Positions 10,623-23,700 of a stretch of 64,000 nt of DNA are shown here, piece by piece. Where the stretch lies: the NCBI GenBank assembly GCA_963971575.1, contig OZ020611.1:21683279-21747278 (forward strand), read 5' to 3'. The first letter of the stretch is position 1. Each line of letters begins with the position of its first letter. The position numbers and the translations under genes are program-made. The notes beneath the pieces were generated by a model, which worked only from the letters and a program-made list of their open reading frames with translations, was not told where the DNA came from and did no database searches. The DNA is from Liopterus haemorrhoidalis. Lineage: Eukaryota; Arthropoda; Insecta; Coleoptera; Dytiscidae.

Positions 10623-12066
10623 TATAGAAACAGAAGGTAACAGGGAGATTATTTTAACTTGTTGCAAGAAATGAGGCACAAAAAAGAGACCCAAACAATT
10701 GCTTCCATCGCAAGAGAAGAATTAAATACTCTACTACTTTTTTACTTGACATCACAGTTTAGAATGAAGATTCTGTTTGCCCCTGCTTGGGGGTTTATTA
10801 CCATTGTACTTGGGGTGTATTACCAGTATACCCACTGCATGACACTTCTTCAGACCACAAGTTTCAAATCGAATCCATAATAATAAAATTTATTACTGCC
10901 GACAACATTGTAAAAGTCGCTATTTCGCTACATCAATTTAAGTTTTTTTAAAATTTTCTTCAGATAAGATCTTGAAGTCTCGCTTCAGATCTCACCATTC
11001 CGAAAAAAATATATATATATAAATATATATCTGCCCCCATGGTTTCAAGATAAACGGTTTCCACTCCATGTATTTATAAATAAGGTGGTTATAGGTTAGG
11101 TTTTTTACAATTTTGACATGAAAGGCAGCTAAATGCGCATGCCCGAACCGTCGGCCAGCTCTCAGAGCCGAAATTTTTGATATTGCGACACCCCGCTTGT
11201 GACATCGCGCCTACCACACGATGGTATAGGTTTTTTCAAAATAGATTTTCATTCTATTGGTTGCATTTCTTGTTCGACGCTTCCAAAACCAGCATGAAAA
11301 TGATACATTTGGCGCAAATTAAGGAAAGAAAAGTAGTTTTTAAAAGTTTGATTATTTTACCACGATTTTTGTCAAAAATGTCCTAAATAAACTTTAGTCC
11401 CACACCCTGTAACATAGGGGGTTATTCTAAAATTCTGATAAAATTATTAGTAATGAACATTGATGTGAACCGGAAAAGTACAACAGAAATTTTTGATTTA
11501 ATTATTTTGTTTAATGTTATTTAACTGACTAACTGAACAATTGGCTTCATGCATTGTAATACTTTGAAGTGATACAATGTAAACATTGTGCATTGTAAAC
11601 GTCCCTTTATATTGAATATGAATAAATCTATCAATTTATCGAGTTAAATTTTAAATTAATTTCAAGGTTTCATTGTACTTTACTCTAATTATGAGACTCC
11701 TAGCTAATTGAATGAGTTGGTACCAAATGATAAAATTCGTTTTGTATTGGTCCTTCATAGAAATTTCACACATATAACTTAACAAGTTTTTATAGAACGA
11801 AGATCAATATGTACAGAAATAATTTAATAACGTGAAATGAGTTTTTGTTTTATTAACACTTAAGTGTATATATAGAGACGCGTAAATTGAACTACTATGT
11901 TTGACATTTAAATATTAGTTCGCCATTTTTTATTTACTGGGTAATTATTGAGTCACGTCTAATACTGTAAGAAGAGGAAAGATGGTAGACTTTTTTACGT
12001 CGTTAGCGATCTTGCGTCGTTAAAGCCCGCCATACGAGAGGCGTTTGAAAAGTTAATAGATTATCA
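10623..12066. other. No gene seen; one family A fragment
   Basis: AT-rich sequence without a convincing frame. 11385-11520 carries family A words (gtcccacaccctgtaaca, gtgaaccggaaaagtac) on the + strand. An ATATAT run lies near 11012-11027. Short open frames at 10659-10880 and 11177-11386 show no recognisable protein. Confidence 0.4.
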
Positions 12067-12671
12067 CAGCGGTTCCCAACATGTGGAACGCGTACCCGTG
12101 GGGGTATGCGGAAGACCGATTGGGGTACGCGAAAATAATATAGATAATGGCCAAAAACACCAGAGTTTTACAAGAATAAATATCGGAATAAGCTTGATGC
12201 AGCTCCTGATTTCAGGTTATATCTGTCTTCATTTGAACCTGATTTTAAAAAAATCGGATCCATGAAACAAGCTCAAGGATCGCATTAAAATTATTAAGAA
12301 CCACGATGGAAGACTCTCATATCAAGATTAATAATTGTACACAAGCATAAATTGCTATTTATAATTTGACGAATAATTATTCTACTTTCATCATAAGTTA
12401 ATGTGGGTAAAAATTATTTGAATGATGTTTTTATTTGTTTTGATCTTTGAAACAAATGTAATATGTTAAATTAAAAAAAAAAAAAATAATAATAATAAAA
12501 GCCTATAAATGCCATTGACTAACTTAACCTAAGAAAAATTGTTACCTATTGAAGTTAGTTAGTTAAAATTTTTGGCGCACAGCAACATAGGCTATTTGCG
12601 CCTGCGGGTATTGAAGATAGGAGGTACTCATAAATGAAAAGTTTAATCAAGGGGTACTTGAGATAAAAAAT
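12067..12671. mobile_element. hAT-like terminus and degraded interior
   Basis: Begins CAGCGGTTCCCAACATGTGG, a typical hAT/Charlie-type terminus. A matching right end was not located; sequence runs into family B at 12672 after gaggtactcataaatg and ggggtacttgagat. Limits uncertain. Confidence 0.4.
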
Positions 12672-13124
12672 CAGCTGTGGCCAACACAAGAACCGACCGC
12701 CATCACAAAGTACTTGTTTAATTTATGCTGCTTTATCAAAAAATGTCTAAAATAAAAGTTGTTAGTTATTGCTAATTACATATTCGCAAAAAAATTAAAA
12801 CCGACACGAGTAAACTCTCATTTCTAGTTAACCGATTTTTACCAAAAGTTGATCAACTCGTGCCATCGATGTCGAAAGCTTAAATATGAGTTTCATAAAA
12901 ATCCTTTTAGCTAAATTTGCTCTGCACGTGTACACGAACCGTCAGACAGACCGACAGACAGACAGACCGACAGACAGACAAACAGACAGACAGACCGACA
13001 GACATCATGCTAAAAATAGTCAAGACGTTATGTAGGGACCTCAATTCGTGGAGATCATCGAAATCTCGAAATGTCAAAATCGGTATGATCACAATACCTC
13101 CCTTATATATTGGCGGTCAGTAAT
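12672..13124 (+). repeat. Family B repeat, copy 1
   Basis: Starts cagctgtggccaacacaag and runs through gttgatcaactcgtgcc, ctgcacgtgtacacg, a GACAGACA run (12945-12996), gtagggacctcaattcgtgg and tatgatcacaatacctcc. Other long copies: 24441-25054 (minus) and 53241-53832 (plus). No coding frame survives. This copy lacks part of the first third. 13135-13265 immediately after is a family A fragment. Confidence 0.65.
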
Positions 13125-13687
13125 AAAGAGAATTCAAAAAACACATCGCGAGATAAATATAAACAAATATGTATTTAATGAAAAACATTTTTTTTTTATA
13201 TATTTTGAGTTGGGTACCAAATGAAATCTCTTAATTTTTGGATAAACAAGCAAATTTTTATTTTAATTTCACTTCAATATCATCCTCCAAGTGACATCCA
13301 TGTCCAAATATATGCTCTCATTTAATTATATAAATTTACATATAAAAATGCTTCTCATGAAAACATGGTAGAAAACAAACAAAACAAAATTATAATATGC
13401 AAATTTCTGTTTTATATCAGGAACATTTGCTTTTTACATACAAATTACCTCTTTTATTTGCCTTGTAAACTTCTTTGCTAAACACAAAAATGTTGTTTAA
13501 CCAATATATTTTTTTTTACTACTGTTTTAACAAACAGATTGTTAAGGTGTCGTAGGTAAAACCAAGAAATTGATGTAAGTGCGAATTTTCACACATTTCA
13601 GGAATTTATTAAGTGATAACAAATTGCGAGTCCATATTATAAATTTCGCTAACTAGTGCAAGAAAAGCTATGTGCTTCCATCTAGAC

Positions 13688-14910
13688 CAGTGTTTCTTAA
13701 CCGTATTGAAAGAATCTCCCCCTTTACCACAGTAAAATTATCCACCGCCCCCTCCACACAAAAAACAAAATTTACACTTTTCTCTATGTGGGTATGTATT
13801 TTATGCAATGAATTTCCTACTACAAATAAAAAATGATGAGAAATAGAAATAAAACACGTTATTATTTTTATAAACATTATGTATTTATTGCCTTTTATGT
13901 CATATTAATATCACATACAACATTATAATAATATTTAAATAGAATAAGTAAATAATTCAATATAAAATTTTTATTAAAAAAATTTAAAAAAAAAATGTTA
14001 ATGAGATCCTTGAGCCTCATGTGATTGCACCAAGTTCGTAATATAATGTTCAAGTTTAGTCAAACATAATCTCAAATCTCCTCTTTGGCTTATTTGTAAT
14101 CGATTTCGTGATTTTTTCAATATATGCATTACTGCGCTAAAACCCTTTTCTACTAAATAGGAAGATGAAAATGCTATGATGGGTAATTTTACTTCTTTCC
14201 ACAGAAGAGCGTATTGAGGACGAAAACGAACCCAAAAAGCATTATAATCACATTGATTGAATATTATTTTGGCTACACAATCATTTTGTAGGTCAATAAA
14301 CTGCTCTTTTAAATTTTGAGTGACTTTCTACGTCTGATAAAAATGGATTAATTAACCAAGCTGGTATCACAAGTTTCTGCAAGTCTTTGAATCGTAATAT
14401 CATATCTTCGATAAGGGCGTCCATGTGGCTACAGTATGTTTCCAAATCAGAATTCTTGAGCGTATCTTCTTTTAATTGTTGTAAAGAAAGAAACTGATGG
14501 TATTCTCGCCGACAAAGATTATTTTTTATATAATTTGAGTTTATTGATAGAGCTCAATACAACTCCTTTGGCCTTTAATAAGGCTGATATTGTTTCCTTG
14601 AAGATTCAGGAGATTTTCATTCATCTTTTCGAATATATCGGGCACTAATTGTCAAAAGCCAAACAGTCAGACGCAACGTGGTAACCCGATCGCGATATGT
14701 TATTCGCGATCGTCTACACAATTATTTACAATGGTTATGTGTGCAGTGTACGCAACAATTGAGCAAATGAACATACCTTATTTTTCTATATTCATACAAT
14801 GCCCACTTGAACTTTTGCAGCGCCCCCTAAATGCTAAAAATTTAAAAACGCCCCGCCAGACCTCCAAAACGCCCACAAAGGGGCGCTGGCGCCCCGGTTA
14901 AGAATCACTG
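13688..14910 (-). mobile_element. hAT transposon relic with perfect 8-bp target duplication
   Basis: Termini CAGTGTTTCTTAACCG (13688) and the inverse of CAGTGATTCTTAACCGGGGC (ending 14910). The flanking octamer atctagac is identical on both sides (13680-13687 and 14911-14918). Inside on the minus strand are remnants of a ZBED5/FAM200-like hAT transposase. At about 1.2 kb it is far shorter than an autonomous element. Confidence 0.9.
14035..14465 (-). pseudogene. hAT transposase C-terminal relic, ZBED5/FAM200-like
   Basis: Read on the minus strand in two frames. The 14335-14460 piece gives KNSDLETYCSHMDALIEDM then ILRFKDLQKLVIPAWLINPF. The 14035-14250 piece gives YNAFWVRFRPQYALLWKEVK then FSSSYLVEKGFSAVMHIL and QRGDLRLCLTKLEHYI. 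The latter is the hAT C-terminal dimerisation region, with the usual F-S-S-S-Y-x-x-E-x-G-F-S core. The pieces are separated by a frameshift near 14320 and upstream parts are eroded. Family assignment is from recognised motif order. Confidence 0.75.
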
Positions 14911-14948
14911 ATCTAGACACTACAAGCGTGCTTACAGTGATTATGAGA

Positions 14949-15820
14949 TATAGTCGGATTGCTGATAGGTGACTGTTACAGGTATGTAGGTATTAAGTAA
15001 TGCAATCATATAATAATCTATACTGCGTTAGAAGGTGAGTATGCAGTATAGCTCTTATGGCAAATGGGAGCGGTGTTGCCAAATGTTGTAAAAGTGTCAA
15101 ATGTGTCAATTATAATAATATGAAAAACTCGTATTATTTACAAAAATCAACTCTTATAAAACTCAAAATAACACTCAACAAAAACAAATGGCCATTTGTA
15201 GAATACTGCGTCTTCACAGATCAGCGCGTTTTAGAGCTGGCAACGTCGACTAGCAAGAAAAGGATAGCGTCATTCTGTAAACCCATTAGAGAGTATGAAA
15301 AAGAACTACTCCATATGCCCTGTACTGCAAACTCACCTTCGAACGCACTATAGTTACCATTTTTCAGCGATTTTAAAAATGTTTTTGTTATTTGTCTTAA
15401 CTGTCAGTGTCTGGTAATAAATATTAATTAAAATATGGCTTGCGGCCAATTATTAAACTCACAAACTTTAATTTGAAATCTGCTGGAATAAAAAACAAAT
15501 TATAATCCAAAATTTACGTATGAGTATAAATTTTTCCTTATTTATAATTATAACCTTAAAATTAATAATTTTGTTTGTTTGAGTACTGCTGTGAATTTAT
15601 TTTCGCACTCTAATTAGTAAAGATATCTACGAATTATTCTATTTCTTTCTAATGCTTTGTTTTTTTATTCAAATAATTTTGAAGGTTAGTTGTCAACTTG
15701 AGTCACTATACGTTACTATGGGTATGCAAATAATTATAATGATATAGACAGAGACAGCATATAGTATTGAATATCGAGACTTGTAGCAACGAACAGTCAC
15801 TTATCAGCAATCCGACTATA
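14949..15820. mobile_element. TIR element, tatagtcggattgctgat ends
   Basis: Left end tatagtcggattgctgatag then gtgactgtt; right end aacagtcacttatcagc then aatccgactata. Arms are about 29 bp with one mismatch. The interior holds a second small hairpin (ctatactgc ... gcagtatag, about 15018-15052) and a 98-codon frame (15057-15353) with no recognised domain, which I do not call a gene. Confidence 0.6.
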
Positions 15821-15873
15821 CTGCAACTACCCAGTTCTCCCATTAGTCAGATATACAGGGCTAGTTATGTTTT

Positions 15874-16190
15874 GGCAATTGTTGAAACTATAATTTAATT
15901 CTATGTTTCAATGTATACGAAATCAGAGGGGTGGAGCTTATACATAAAATAACCAATGGAAGCCATAGGCGCAATTTTCAAAATCTTAATGAACCTTGCT
16001 ATATAAAAAAAAAAAAATACTGCACATATTTAGAAACCTAAATAATGGTATTAGGCACTCGAATTAAAATTAACAAAAAAATATTTTAACATAAAATTTG
16101 TTTTGGCATCCCAAATAATCATCATTAACTTACTAAATACCTGCGAAACCCTGAAATGTGTGAAAATTCACACTTCACATAAATTTTTAA
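15874..16190 (+). repeat. Family A tail, plus orientation
   Basis: Matches the final third of family A from the gagggg-tggagc block to attcacacttcacataaa. It faces the minus copy at 16390-17410, so the two tails form an inverted repeat of about 290 bp with a loop of about 200 bp. Confidence 0.65.
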
Positions 16191-16389
16191 TACAAATATC
16201 TCATTTCTTAAATTCTAACATTTTCCAAAAATTTTTAAATATATTATTTATTTTATTTTTCTAATAAACGTCACTGAATAATAAATGCCAAGATAAAAAA
16301 ATTAAATAACCTATCAAAGCTTTGTTTTCCTGAAAACTTAAAAATACGAATCCCCATTTAGATCCGCCTAAACCAAAGAAATTTCAGCA

Positions 16390-17410
16390 TTACACATTTC
16401 AGGGTTTCGCAGGTATTTAGTAAGTGAATGATGATTATTTGGGATGCCAAAAAAAATTTTATGTCAAAAGATTTTTTTATGAATTTTAATTCGAATGCCT
16501 ATTACCTTTATTTAAGTTTCTAAAGATGTGCAGTATTTTTTTATATATCAAGGTTCATTAAGATTTTGAAAATTGCGCCTATGGCCTCCATTGGTTGTTT
16601 TTAGTCATAGCTCCTGCCCTTTGATTTCGTGTACATTCAAATATTGAATTAAATTATAATTTCAACAATTTCCACTGGTTATTAAATTTACGCTTTTAAA
16701 AATTAAATGCAAAAATTGCCAAAATATAACTAGAATTTTGAAAAAATTATTTAAACAATATAAAAATGAAAAAAATAAAAATAAAAAATAATATTGTCTC
16801 CTCTCGTACGATTCGAACTCATTTTCTTGGGCAGAATGCCAGTAGCTTAGCCACTGCACCAAGATACACGTTACTGTTTAGTGTGTTATATAACTATAAG
16901 TTTTCAACATTATTAGCAAAAAAACACAAAAAATGCTATTTTTTCCAAAAACATAATGTGATCAAAAATTCCTGTTGTACTATTCCGGTTCACACCAATG
17001 TACATTACTTGAGTACTTTTTTCAGATTTTTAGTTTAAACCTACAGGGTGTGCTACAGGGTGTGGGACAAAAAAATTTTTGCACAATTTTGCCAAAAATC
17101 GCTTCAAAATAATTTTTTTTGCAAAAATAAAAATTTGATCGTTAATCCACGTACCAAGGGCTTTCATTTGATATCCTACTCAGAATTTTAAAAAAATATT
17201 TTTTTTTTCGATGAGCACTTATTTGTTTATATTTTTATGGAGATATGTTTTTTAGATGTTTAAGTATTTTTCCTATGTGCGGGTCAAAGAGTTGTATAAG
17301 CATGCCAAATTTCCACTCTCTAGCTTTAGCCGTTTGGCTACAATTTTTACCGAACAGACAGACAGACGACAAAATGACTGAATGTTTTTTGGTCATACCT
17401 ACAAAACCCT
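16390..17410 (-). repeat. Family A repeat, copy 2 (near full length)
   Basis: Minus-strand order matches copy 1: tail (acatttcagggtttcgcagg), tctagttatattttgg block, tRNA-like module (16794-16872), gtgaaccggaatagtac block, gtgggacaaaaaaattt block, short acagacagacaga run and closing catacctacaaaaccct. It ends about 110 bp before the first DPH6 exon found here. Confidence 0.7.
16794..16872 (-). other. tRNA-like module inside family A copy 2
   Basis: On the minus strand: A box tggtgcagtggc, then ctaagctactggcattctg, and B box gagttcgaatc. Different from the copy 1 and copy 3 modules although the flanks on both sides align. Not scored as a functional tRNA because paired arms beyond the T arm are poor. 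Confidence 0.6.
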
Positions 17411-17520
17411 AAAAAAGATTACATTCGAAATAATTGTCAGATCAAAAATTCCTGTTGCAATCTGAGCTACTTAAAAAAATATGTTACTTGTTTTTTAATT
17501 TGTTTTTCTTTTTGTTGCAG

Positions 17521-17705
17521 ATGAGCTAGACAGTTTCATGTACCAAAGCGTAGCCCATGAGGGAGTAGCTCTGATGGGTCGCGCGATGGGGATACCACTG
17601 TATCGTTTCGAAACGAAAGGCACAGCGCACTCCATCAACAAAGACTACATACCAACAGAGAACGACGAAGTTGAAGATCTCTATAGATTACTACAGAAAA
17701 TACAG
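17521..17705 (+). CDS. DPH6: DPH6 coding exon (first one found)
   Basis: Acceptor tttttgttgcag ends at 17520; donor cag/gtatat at 17706. It enters with the last two bases of an Asp codon and leaves at a codon boundary. Residues ELDSFMYQSVAHEGVALMG then IPLYRFETKG correspond to the stretch right after the ATP loop in Dph6. The DELDSFMYQ start shows that exactly one short exon's worth of protein is missing upstream. Confidence 0.93.
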
Positions 17706-20700
17706 GTATATAAGCATTTTTAGTAGTTGTCTGATCAAGACCATACAACTGAAATTTTAGTCAACGTACTGGTGTATTTTTCTCTCATTCACAATGTCAA
17801 CTAGAAAAAATTTCCAAATGTGTAGTTTGTCTGTTTGATTATTTCATTGTTTAATAATATAGGTTATTCTAAAGTCACTATATTATACAAAGTAGCGCAA
17901 GCCTTTGAAGAAGCCGACAGACCCCAGGGTTTGATTGGCAACACTGCTTCCCCTATTAAGCAAATTAAAGCAGCAATTTTGGCACTATTCTACTTTAGCA
18001 AACCCACTAGACAATGTTGCCAACTATAGTACAATTAAAACAAGTAAATTTAAACTAAAATCAAAATAGAATTAAAATTATTTGTATAATAATGCTTTAC
18101 TTTCAGTTAAATAAATCTAATTAAATTAATATTCCGGTATTTTATAATAAGAATAAATAATAATATTACATTCACAGCCGATTAAAGATTAAAAAAGGGG
18201 GAACATAATTTAGTGCATCTAAAAACTGGGTGATTAGGTTAGGTTTAGTTAGTAAAAGTCTAGGACAGCAGAAGCCGAAAAGCTCAAAGTAAGCATAAAA
18301 AAGTTTGTGTAAAAAACGTTTGTGCGGTGTAGGATGTAATTCAGTAGTTATACCTTTATCTTGTTGTTGTTATATTTTGTAAAGTGTATACATTCTTTAA
18401 ATATATATTTTTTTTTCACACGAACTCCTTTAAGGTTACTTTGTGTTTTTCGGCTTCTGTTGTCTTAGATTTTTACTAACTAAAACTAACCTAATTACCT
18501 TGTTTTTAGGTGCACAGTACTTAAATAATTTTCACCCCATATTAGCCTAATTAAAATTGTGTATCATTGTGCATACGTTTTTAACATGGTGGTGCAGAGG
18601 GCCAGTTCATTGTCCACCTAAATTAATTTTTTTTTAAATATCGATACAATGCATAATAAATAACTACAACAGAAAAAAGTGAAAATAAATAATATTAAAT
18701 TAAATTTAAACTACATTTATATATTAAAACTCTAATCACAGTAGAAATTAAGGGAATATTACTTATTTCTAATTTCTTATAAAAAAACTCATTTAATAAA
18801 TTGATATTAAATTTAAATGATTAAAATTGATATATTACATTTTACTATTGCCAACACTGCACGCATGCGCAGTAAGGTGGGTTTGCTAAAGTAGAATAGT
18901 ACCGTAATTTTTACGTTCTTAAGTTTGCGTCTGCGCTGTCACATCTCTCTTTCTCGCTCTAATTTAATAACCTCCTTTGTCAGCGGTTTGAATATTTAAG
19001 GTTAAGTTTTTTTAAATTTATATATTATAAGCCGTTCACTTTTGTAAGAACAAACTAAGAGGGAATTTTGTTTTCAATAGTTTGCACCTGTGAAGCTGTA
19101 TGTCATGTTGGTATTAAAAAATGTCACTTTTTTAAAATGTCGATCCATTTGACATATGTCATAATGAAAAATGATATCTTAATTATAATGATCATAACCT
19201 TATCAACCTAAAGTCGGTTTTACAGCGTAAGGAATATTTTAAATTGACATTTAATCATAGTATCTTTTATAGTTTGATTCGAGCTTCTGACCATTTTGGG
19301 TGCATTCGAGTTGTACAGAGTAGAGCGAGCGCTGAGCGAACAGTTTATGGTGACGTCATGAATAGAGAACTAACGGAGCGAGCGTTCTTGTGACGTATTG
19401 TTTATAAAATCCAACCCTACAATTTTAGGCGGCATTTTTACTGTCAGATTAATTCACGTCAGTCATGAATCAAAATTATATATGTACCTCGGTTTTTCCT
19501 TGATTTTTTTTCAATAATGAAGAAATAAAATTAATTAAAAATTAAATAATAATTAATGAATTAATTTAATGAATTTTTTCCATTTTAATTTTATGTACGG
19601 TGTATTTTAATAATTTTTTTACTGTTTACAGAACGTCACAAATACATAAAATATAAGCTGTTCACTTTTGTAAGAACACACTAGATCTGGTTATTTTGGT
19701 TACTTTTATGGTGTGTTACTGACTTTCAATGTCAATTAAAAATATTCCTTACGCTGTAAAACCGACTTTAGGTTGATAAGGTTATGATCACTATAATTAA
19801 GATATCATTTTTCAATATGACATATGTCAAATGGATCAACATTTTAAAAAAGTGAAATTTATTAATACCAACATGACATACAGCTTCAAAGGTGCAAACT
19901 ATTGAAAACAAAATTCCCTCTTAGTTTGTTCTTACAAAAGTGAACCGTCTATAACCGTACTCTGTAGTCATAGACAAATAACAATATTATTTGTCTAAGG
20001 CTATTATTTTTATTTTATTTATAATTTAATTTTAAACTTCCCCCACTTTTTTACGTCATACTCCATATGCTCGGTCTTAAAACCCCGAACACATAGAGCG
20101 CACTCTAAATGCTCGCTCGATCGCAAAACGAATGCAATTGAGTGTACTCCGAGCGTCAAATCGAACACGTTTGAGTGTACAGAGCGTGCTCGGAACGCTC
20201 GGAGCGTCAAATCGAATGTACCCTTTGGTTAAGCTTTGAAAACCGTATTTTACAATAAATATTTTTAGGTTAAAATAATAACTTTAACATGATAAAATGT
20301 CAATTAAATTACATTTTGATTTTTTGTGTCACTTTTAATACAAATGTCGCATTTCTTAAACTCTTACATCTTCAAAAAAAAATTTAAATGTATTTTTTAT
20401 TTTATTTTGACAATAATTGTCACTTAATAATAAATGCCAACTTGAGACAGGAAATAACGTAGCTAAGCTCTGTTTTCGTGACAACTTTAAAAGTACGAAA
20501 CTTCCATTTAGTTCCGCCTAAACCAATTAATGACCTTTAGTTGCTACAAACTTGCATATTTATTGTTCATTTTCAATAGTATATCGTTAGATTGCACATC
20601 GCGTTTTAAGCCCAAGATTGTCTTATGTGCAGTTGCATAAAAGTCTTAAAACTAGTTGTAAGTTAAAACTAGATATTACATCAGAGTTTTAGCGTTATTT

Positions 20701-23700
20701 TAACTGAATCAGTAGCGTAAAACCTGTAGGCTTTATTCAAATTTTACTTCGTATAGTTGATTATATTAACCTTGTTCGGACAGCTTTTAAATTTATTTTT
20801 AGTGTAATTAGTTAGATGTTGATTCAGATATTTTAATGAAAAGGGAATATTTTTATAGGCTGATATCCAGGTGGAGGGTGTTGCTGTTGGAGCCATTCTT
20901 TCGGATTACCAACGTATCAGGGTTGAAAATGTGTAAGTATATATCAATGATTTTTAAAAACAGTAAAATTTCACTCATACTGCTTTCTGTTTAATCCCTT
21001 CAATAATCATTAAAAAATTTAAAAATTGATGTGAAGTGTGAATATTCACACATTTCAGGATTTCGCAGGTATATAATAAGTGAAGGCGGTATGCTGAGTG
21101 TGTAGGACAAATTTTACTTTGTAGTAATCATGGCAAAATGAACGATATTTTAAAAATAATTTATCGTCTGTTAATCATATAATAAGACTGGTTATTAAAT
21201 TTATGCTCTTAAAAATTAAATACAACATTTGTCAAAATATAACTAGAATTTTGACAAAATAATTTCAACATAATAAAAATGCAAAAAATAAAATTCACTC
21301 CGTACTCGAACTCGAAACCCTTCGTTCCAACGCATTTTAGCTTACGACACCAGTGCTCTAACCCATTGAGCTATCGCACGCCTTGCATGTGATTGTCTTA
21401 CATTGATAACTTTTGTACTTTGTGAACCAAAAACCACAAAAAATGCGTTATTTTCCGAAAACATAATCTGATCAAAAATTCCTGTTGTACTATTTCGGTT
21501 CACACCAATATACATTACTTAGAATTTTTTTAGATTTTTAGTTTAAACCATCTGGGTTACAGGGTGTGGGACAAAATTTCTTATGCACAATTTTGGCAAA
21601 AATTGCATCAAAATAATTTATTTTGCAAAAATAAAAATTTGATCGTTACTCCACGTACTAAGGGCATTCATTTGATACCCTACTCAAAATTTAAAAAAAA
21701 TATTTTTGTTTTCGATGAGCACATATTTGTTTATATTTTTAGGGGGGTATGTTTTTTAGATGTTTTAATATTTTTCGTGTGTGCGGGTCAAAGAGTTGTA
21801 TAAGCATGCCAAATTTCAACTCTCTAGGTTTAGCCGTTTGGCTACAATTTTTACCGAACAGACAGACAGACAGATGACAAAATGACGGTATAAGGGTTTT
21901 TTGGTCATACCTACAAAATCCTAAAAATGGAAAAAAATACGAATACCACGGAAAAGTACTTGCAAATCCAAATACAAAGAGCATTTTTTTTAAATATTCG
22001 AAATACATTATTTCAAATATTCCTAGCCGTGGTAAGTAGTGATTTCTGGTCCTAATAAAAAATTTAATATAGGTTTTAGATCCATAATGTCCTGATGATT
22101 TATTAAAGACACAATGCATGTTCTATGTGATAGACAAAAAATACAGGGAGTTCTTTTGAAAGAGTACAGGGAGTTCCATTAAAAAAGTACAAGGAGTTCC
22201 ATTAAAAATGTACAAGGAGTTCCATTAAAAAATATACACAAGGTGCTTGTTTGAAACGCCGCACCTCGAATAACTTCTTTATTTTAAGAAATGCAAAAAA
22301 AAATCTTCAGGAGAAAAGTTAAACTAGACAAAAGGGCCCACTTAAGGACTATAATAAGAATTCTGCATCTCTTCCGGTTTCAGCATAAATTGTTTTAACT
22401 TTTTATCTAGCATAGAAAATCGGTACTGTATATACTTTTTTAAATAACTCGTTTATTTGATGTTTAATGGTTTTTTTAATTTAATATTTTAGAGTAAATA
22501 CTTCATCTTTCCTAATTTAACCCTAATCGTATGTTATAATAAAGAAGTTAGCAATTCTTAAACAGTTCCCAAAAACACTATAATTAAAAACGGTAGTTTA
22601 GTAGCGGATCAAAAAGTAGTTACCTACCGGATAATAAATCAAAATATGTACTTATTTCTGATTAAGATCCTTTAAGATTGCCAAAAATCATTTTAAAAAA
22701 ATCATGGTGCGTATTACTGTTTTATTGCGTATCTTTTCCGGCATTTTCCCTGCTATATTACAGTACTTCGCAGTTTTATATATCTCTGTTATGTAAACAC
22801 ATACTATCAGTAAGATAAACAATAAGTTTTTCAAAAATCGTTAAAGTGTAATCAGTAGCTAGTAAAGTAAACAAAATTTAAAATATTTGGTTCCTGTCAC
22901 TATGTAATAACAAAATTATCTCACATATCTATAAAATGACATAATGACATAAAATCACATGTAAAAGCAGTTAGCGTGTTAATAATTTAAATAAATAATG
23001 TGGTTCCAAACTCAAGGTCTTCTTAGAACTAATTGTCAATTTCAAAAATACCCGCATTTATACGAGATATTAATAACGCATTATTATGTTATAAATATTT
23101 TATATAAATTGCATCAAAAAGAAACAAAATATCATTATAATGATAATGCTTGTTATTATCTATACATTTATTATGACTGGAGTGCGGATATAATTAGTTT
23201 TTACGATTCACGGTAAGTTCATCAAAAATCAATTCATCGAAAATCAATTCATCGAAAATCAATTCATCGAATATCAATTCATCGAAAATCAATTCATCGA
23301 AAATCAATTCATCGAAAATCAATTCATCGAAAATCAATTCATCGAATGATCAATTCATCGAAAAAAAATATTTAGTAAATATTTGAGAGGAATGCCGAGG
23401 GGATTGGAAAGCCAAAAAAGCAGTGATCAATAAAAGTTGACAGACTACACTTATTAAATAACTATCATACTTGGTCTATTAATAATTTTTAAATTTTCCA
23501 TTCAGAAAATACGCCAGGTAAAAGATACCTGTTGGATTATTTTGAAATCGAACAGGGCTCCTTAGATCAGAAAAACCCGGTTAATGGGATCATAAATGTA
23601 CTTAATACACCCATTCTTAAAGGATTATAAAAATGGTATTTCCCCATCTGTTAAGTCTTAAGGGTTTTGTGTTATGTACATAGTTTTACTATTCATATTT

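Noticed and set aside
12907..13123. Frames encoding DRQTDRQT or SVCLSVCL runs here and at 2346, 9167, 24433
   Set aside because: Translations of GACA/GTCT microsatellites inside repeat families A and B.
15057..15353. 98-codon plus-strand frame
   Set aside because: Within a TIR element, no recognised motif, no supporting splice or start context.
1..17520. First DPH6 exon with SGGKDS
   Set aside because: I looked for a Ser-Gly-Gly-Lys-Asp-coding stretch followed by a donor and did not find one; I cannot exclude a missed short exon.
23220..23365. Regular short repeats suggestive of a CRISPR array
   Set aside because: Units are contiguous 15-mers without spacers, mirrored in the opposite arm of a foldback element, in an intron-bearing eukaryotic gene.
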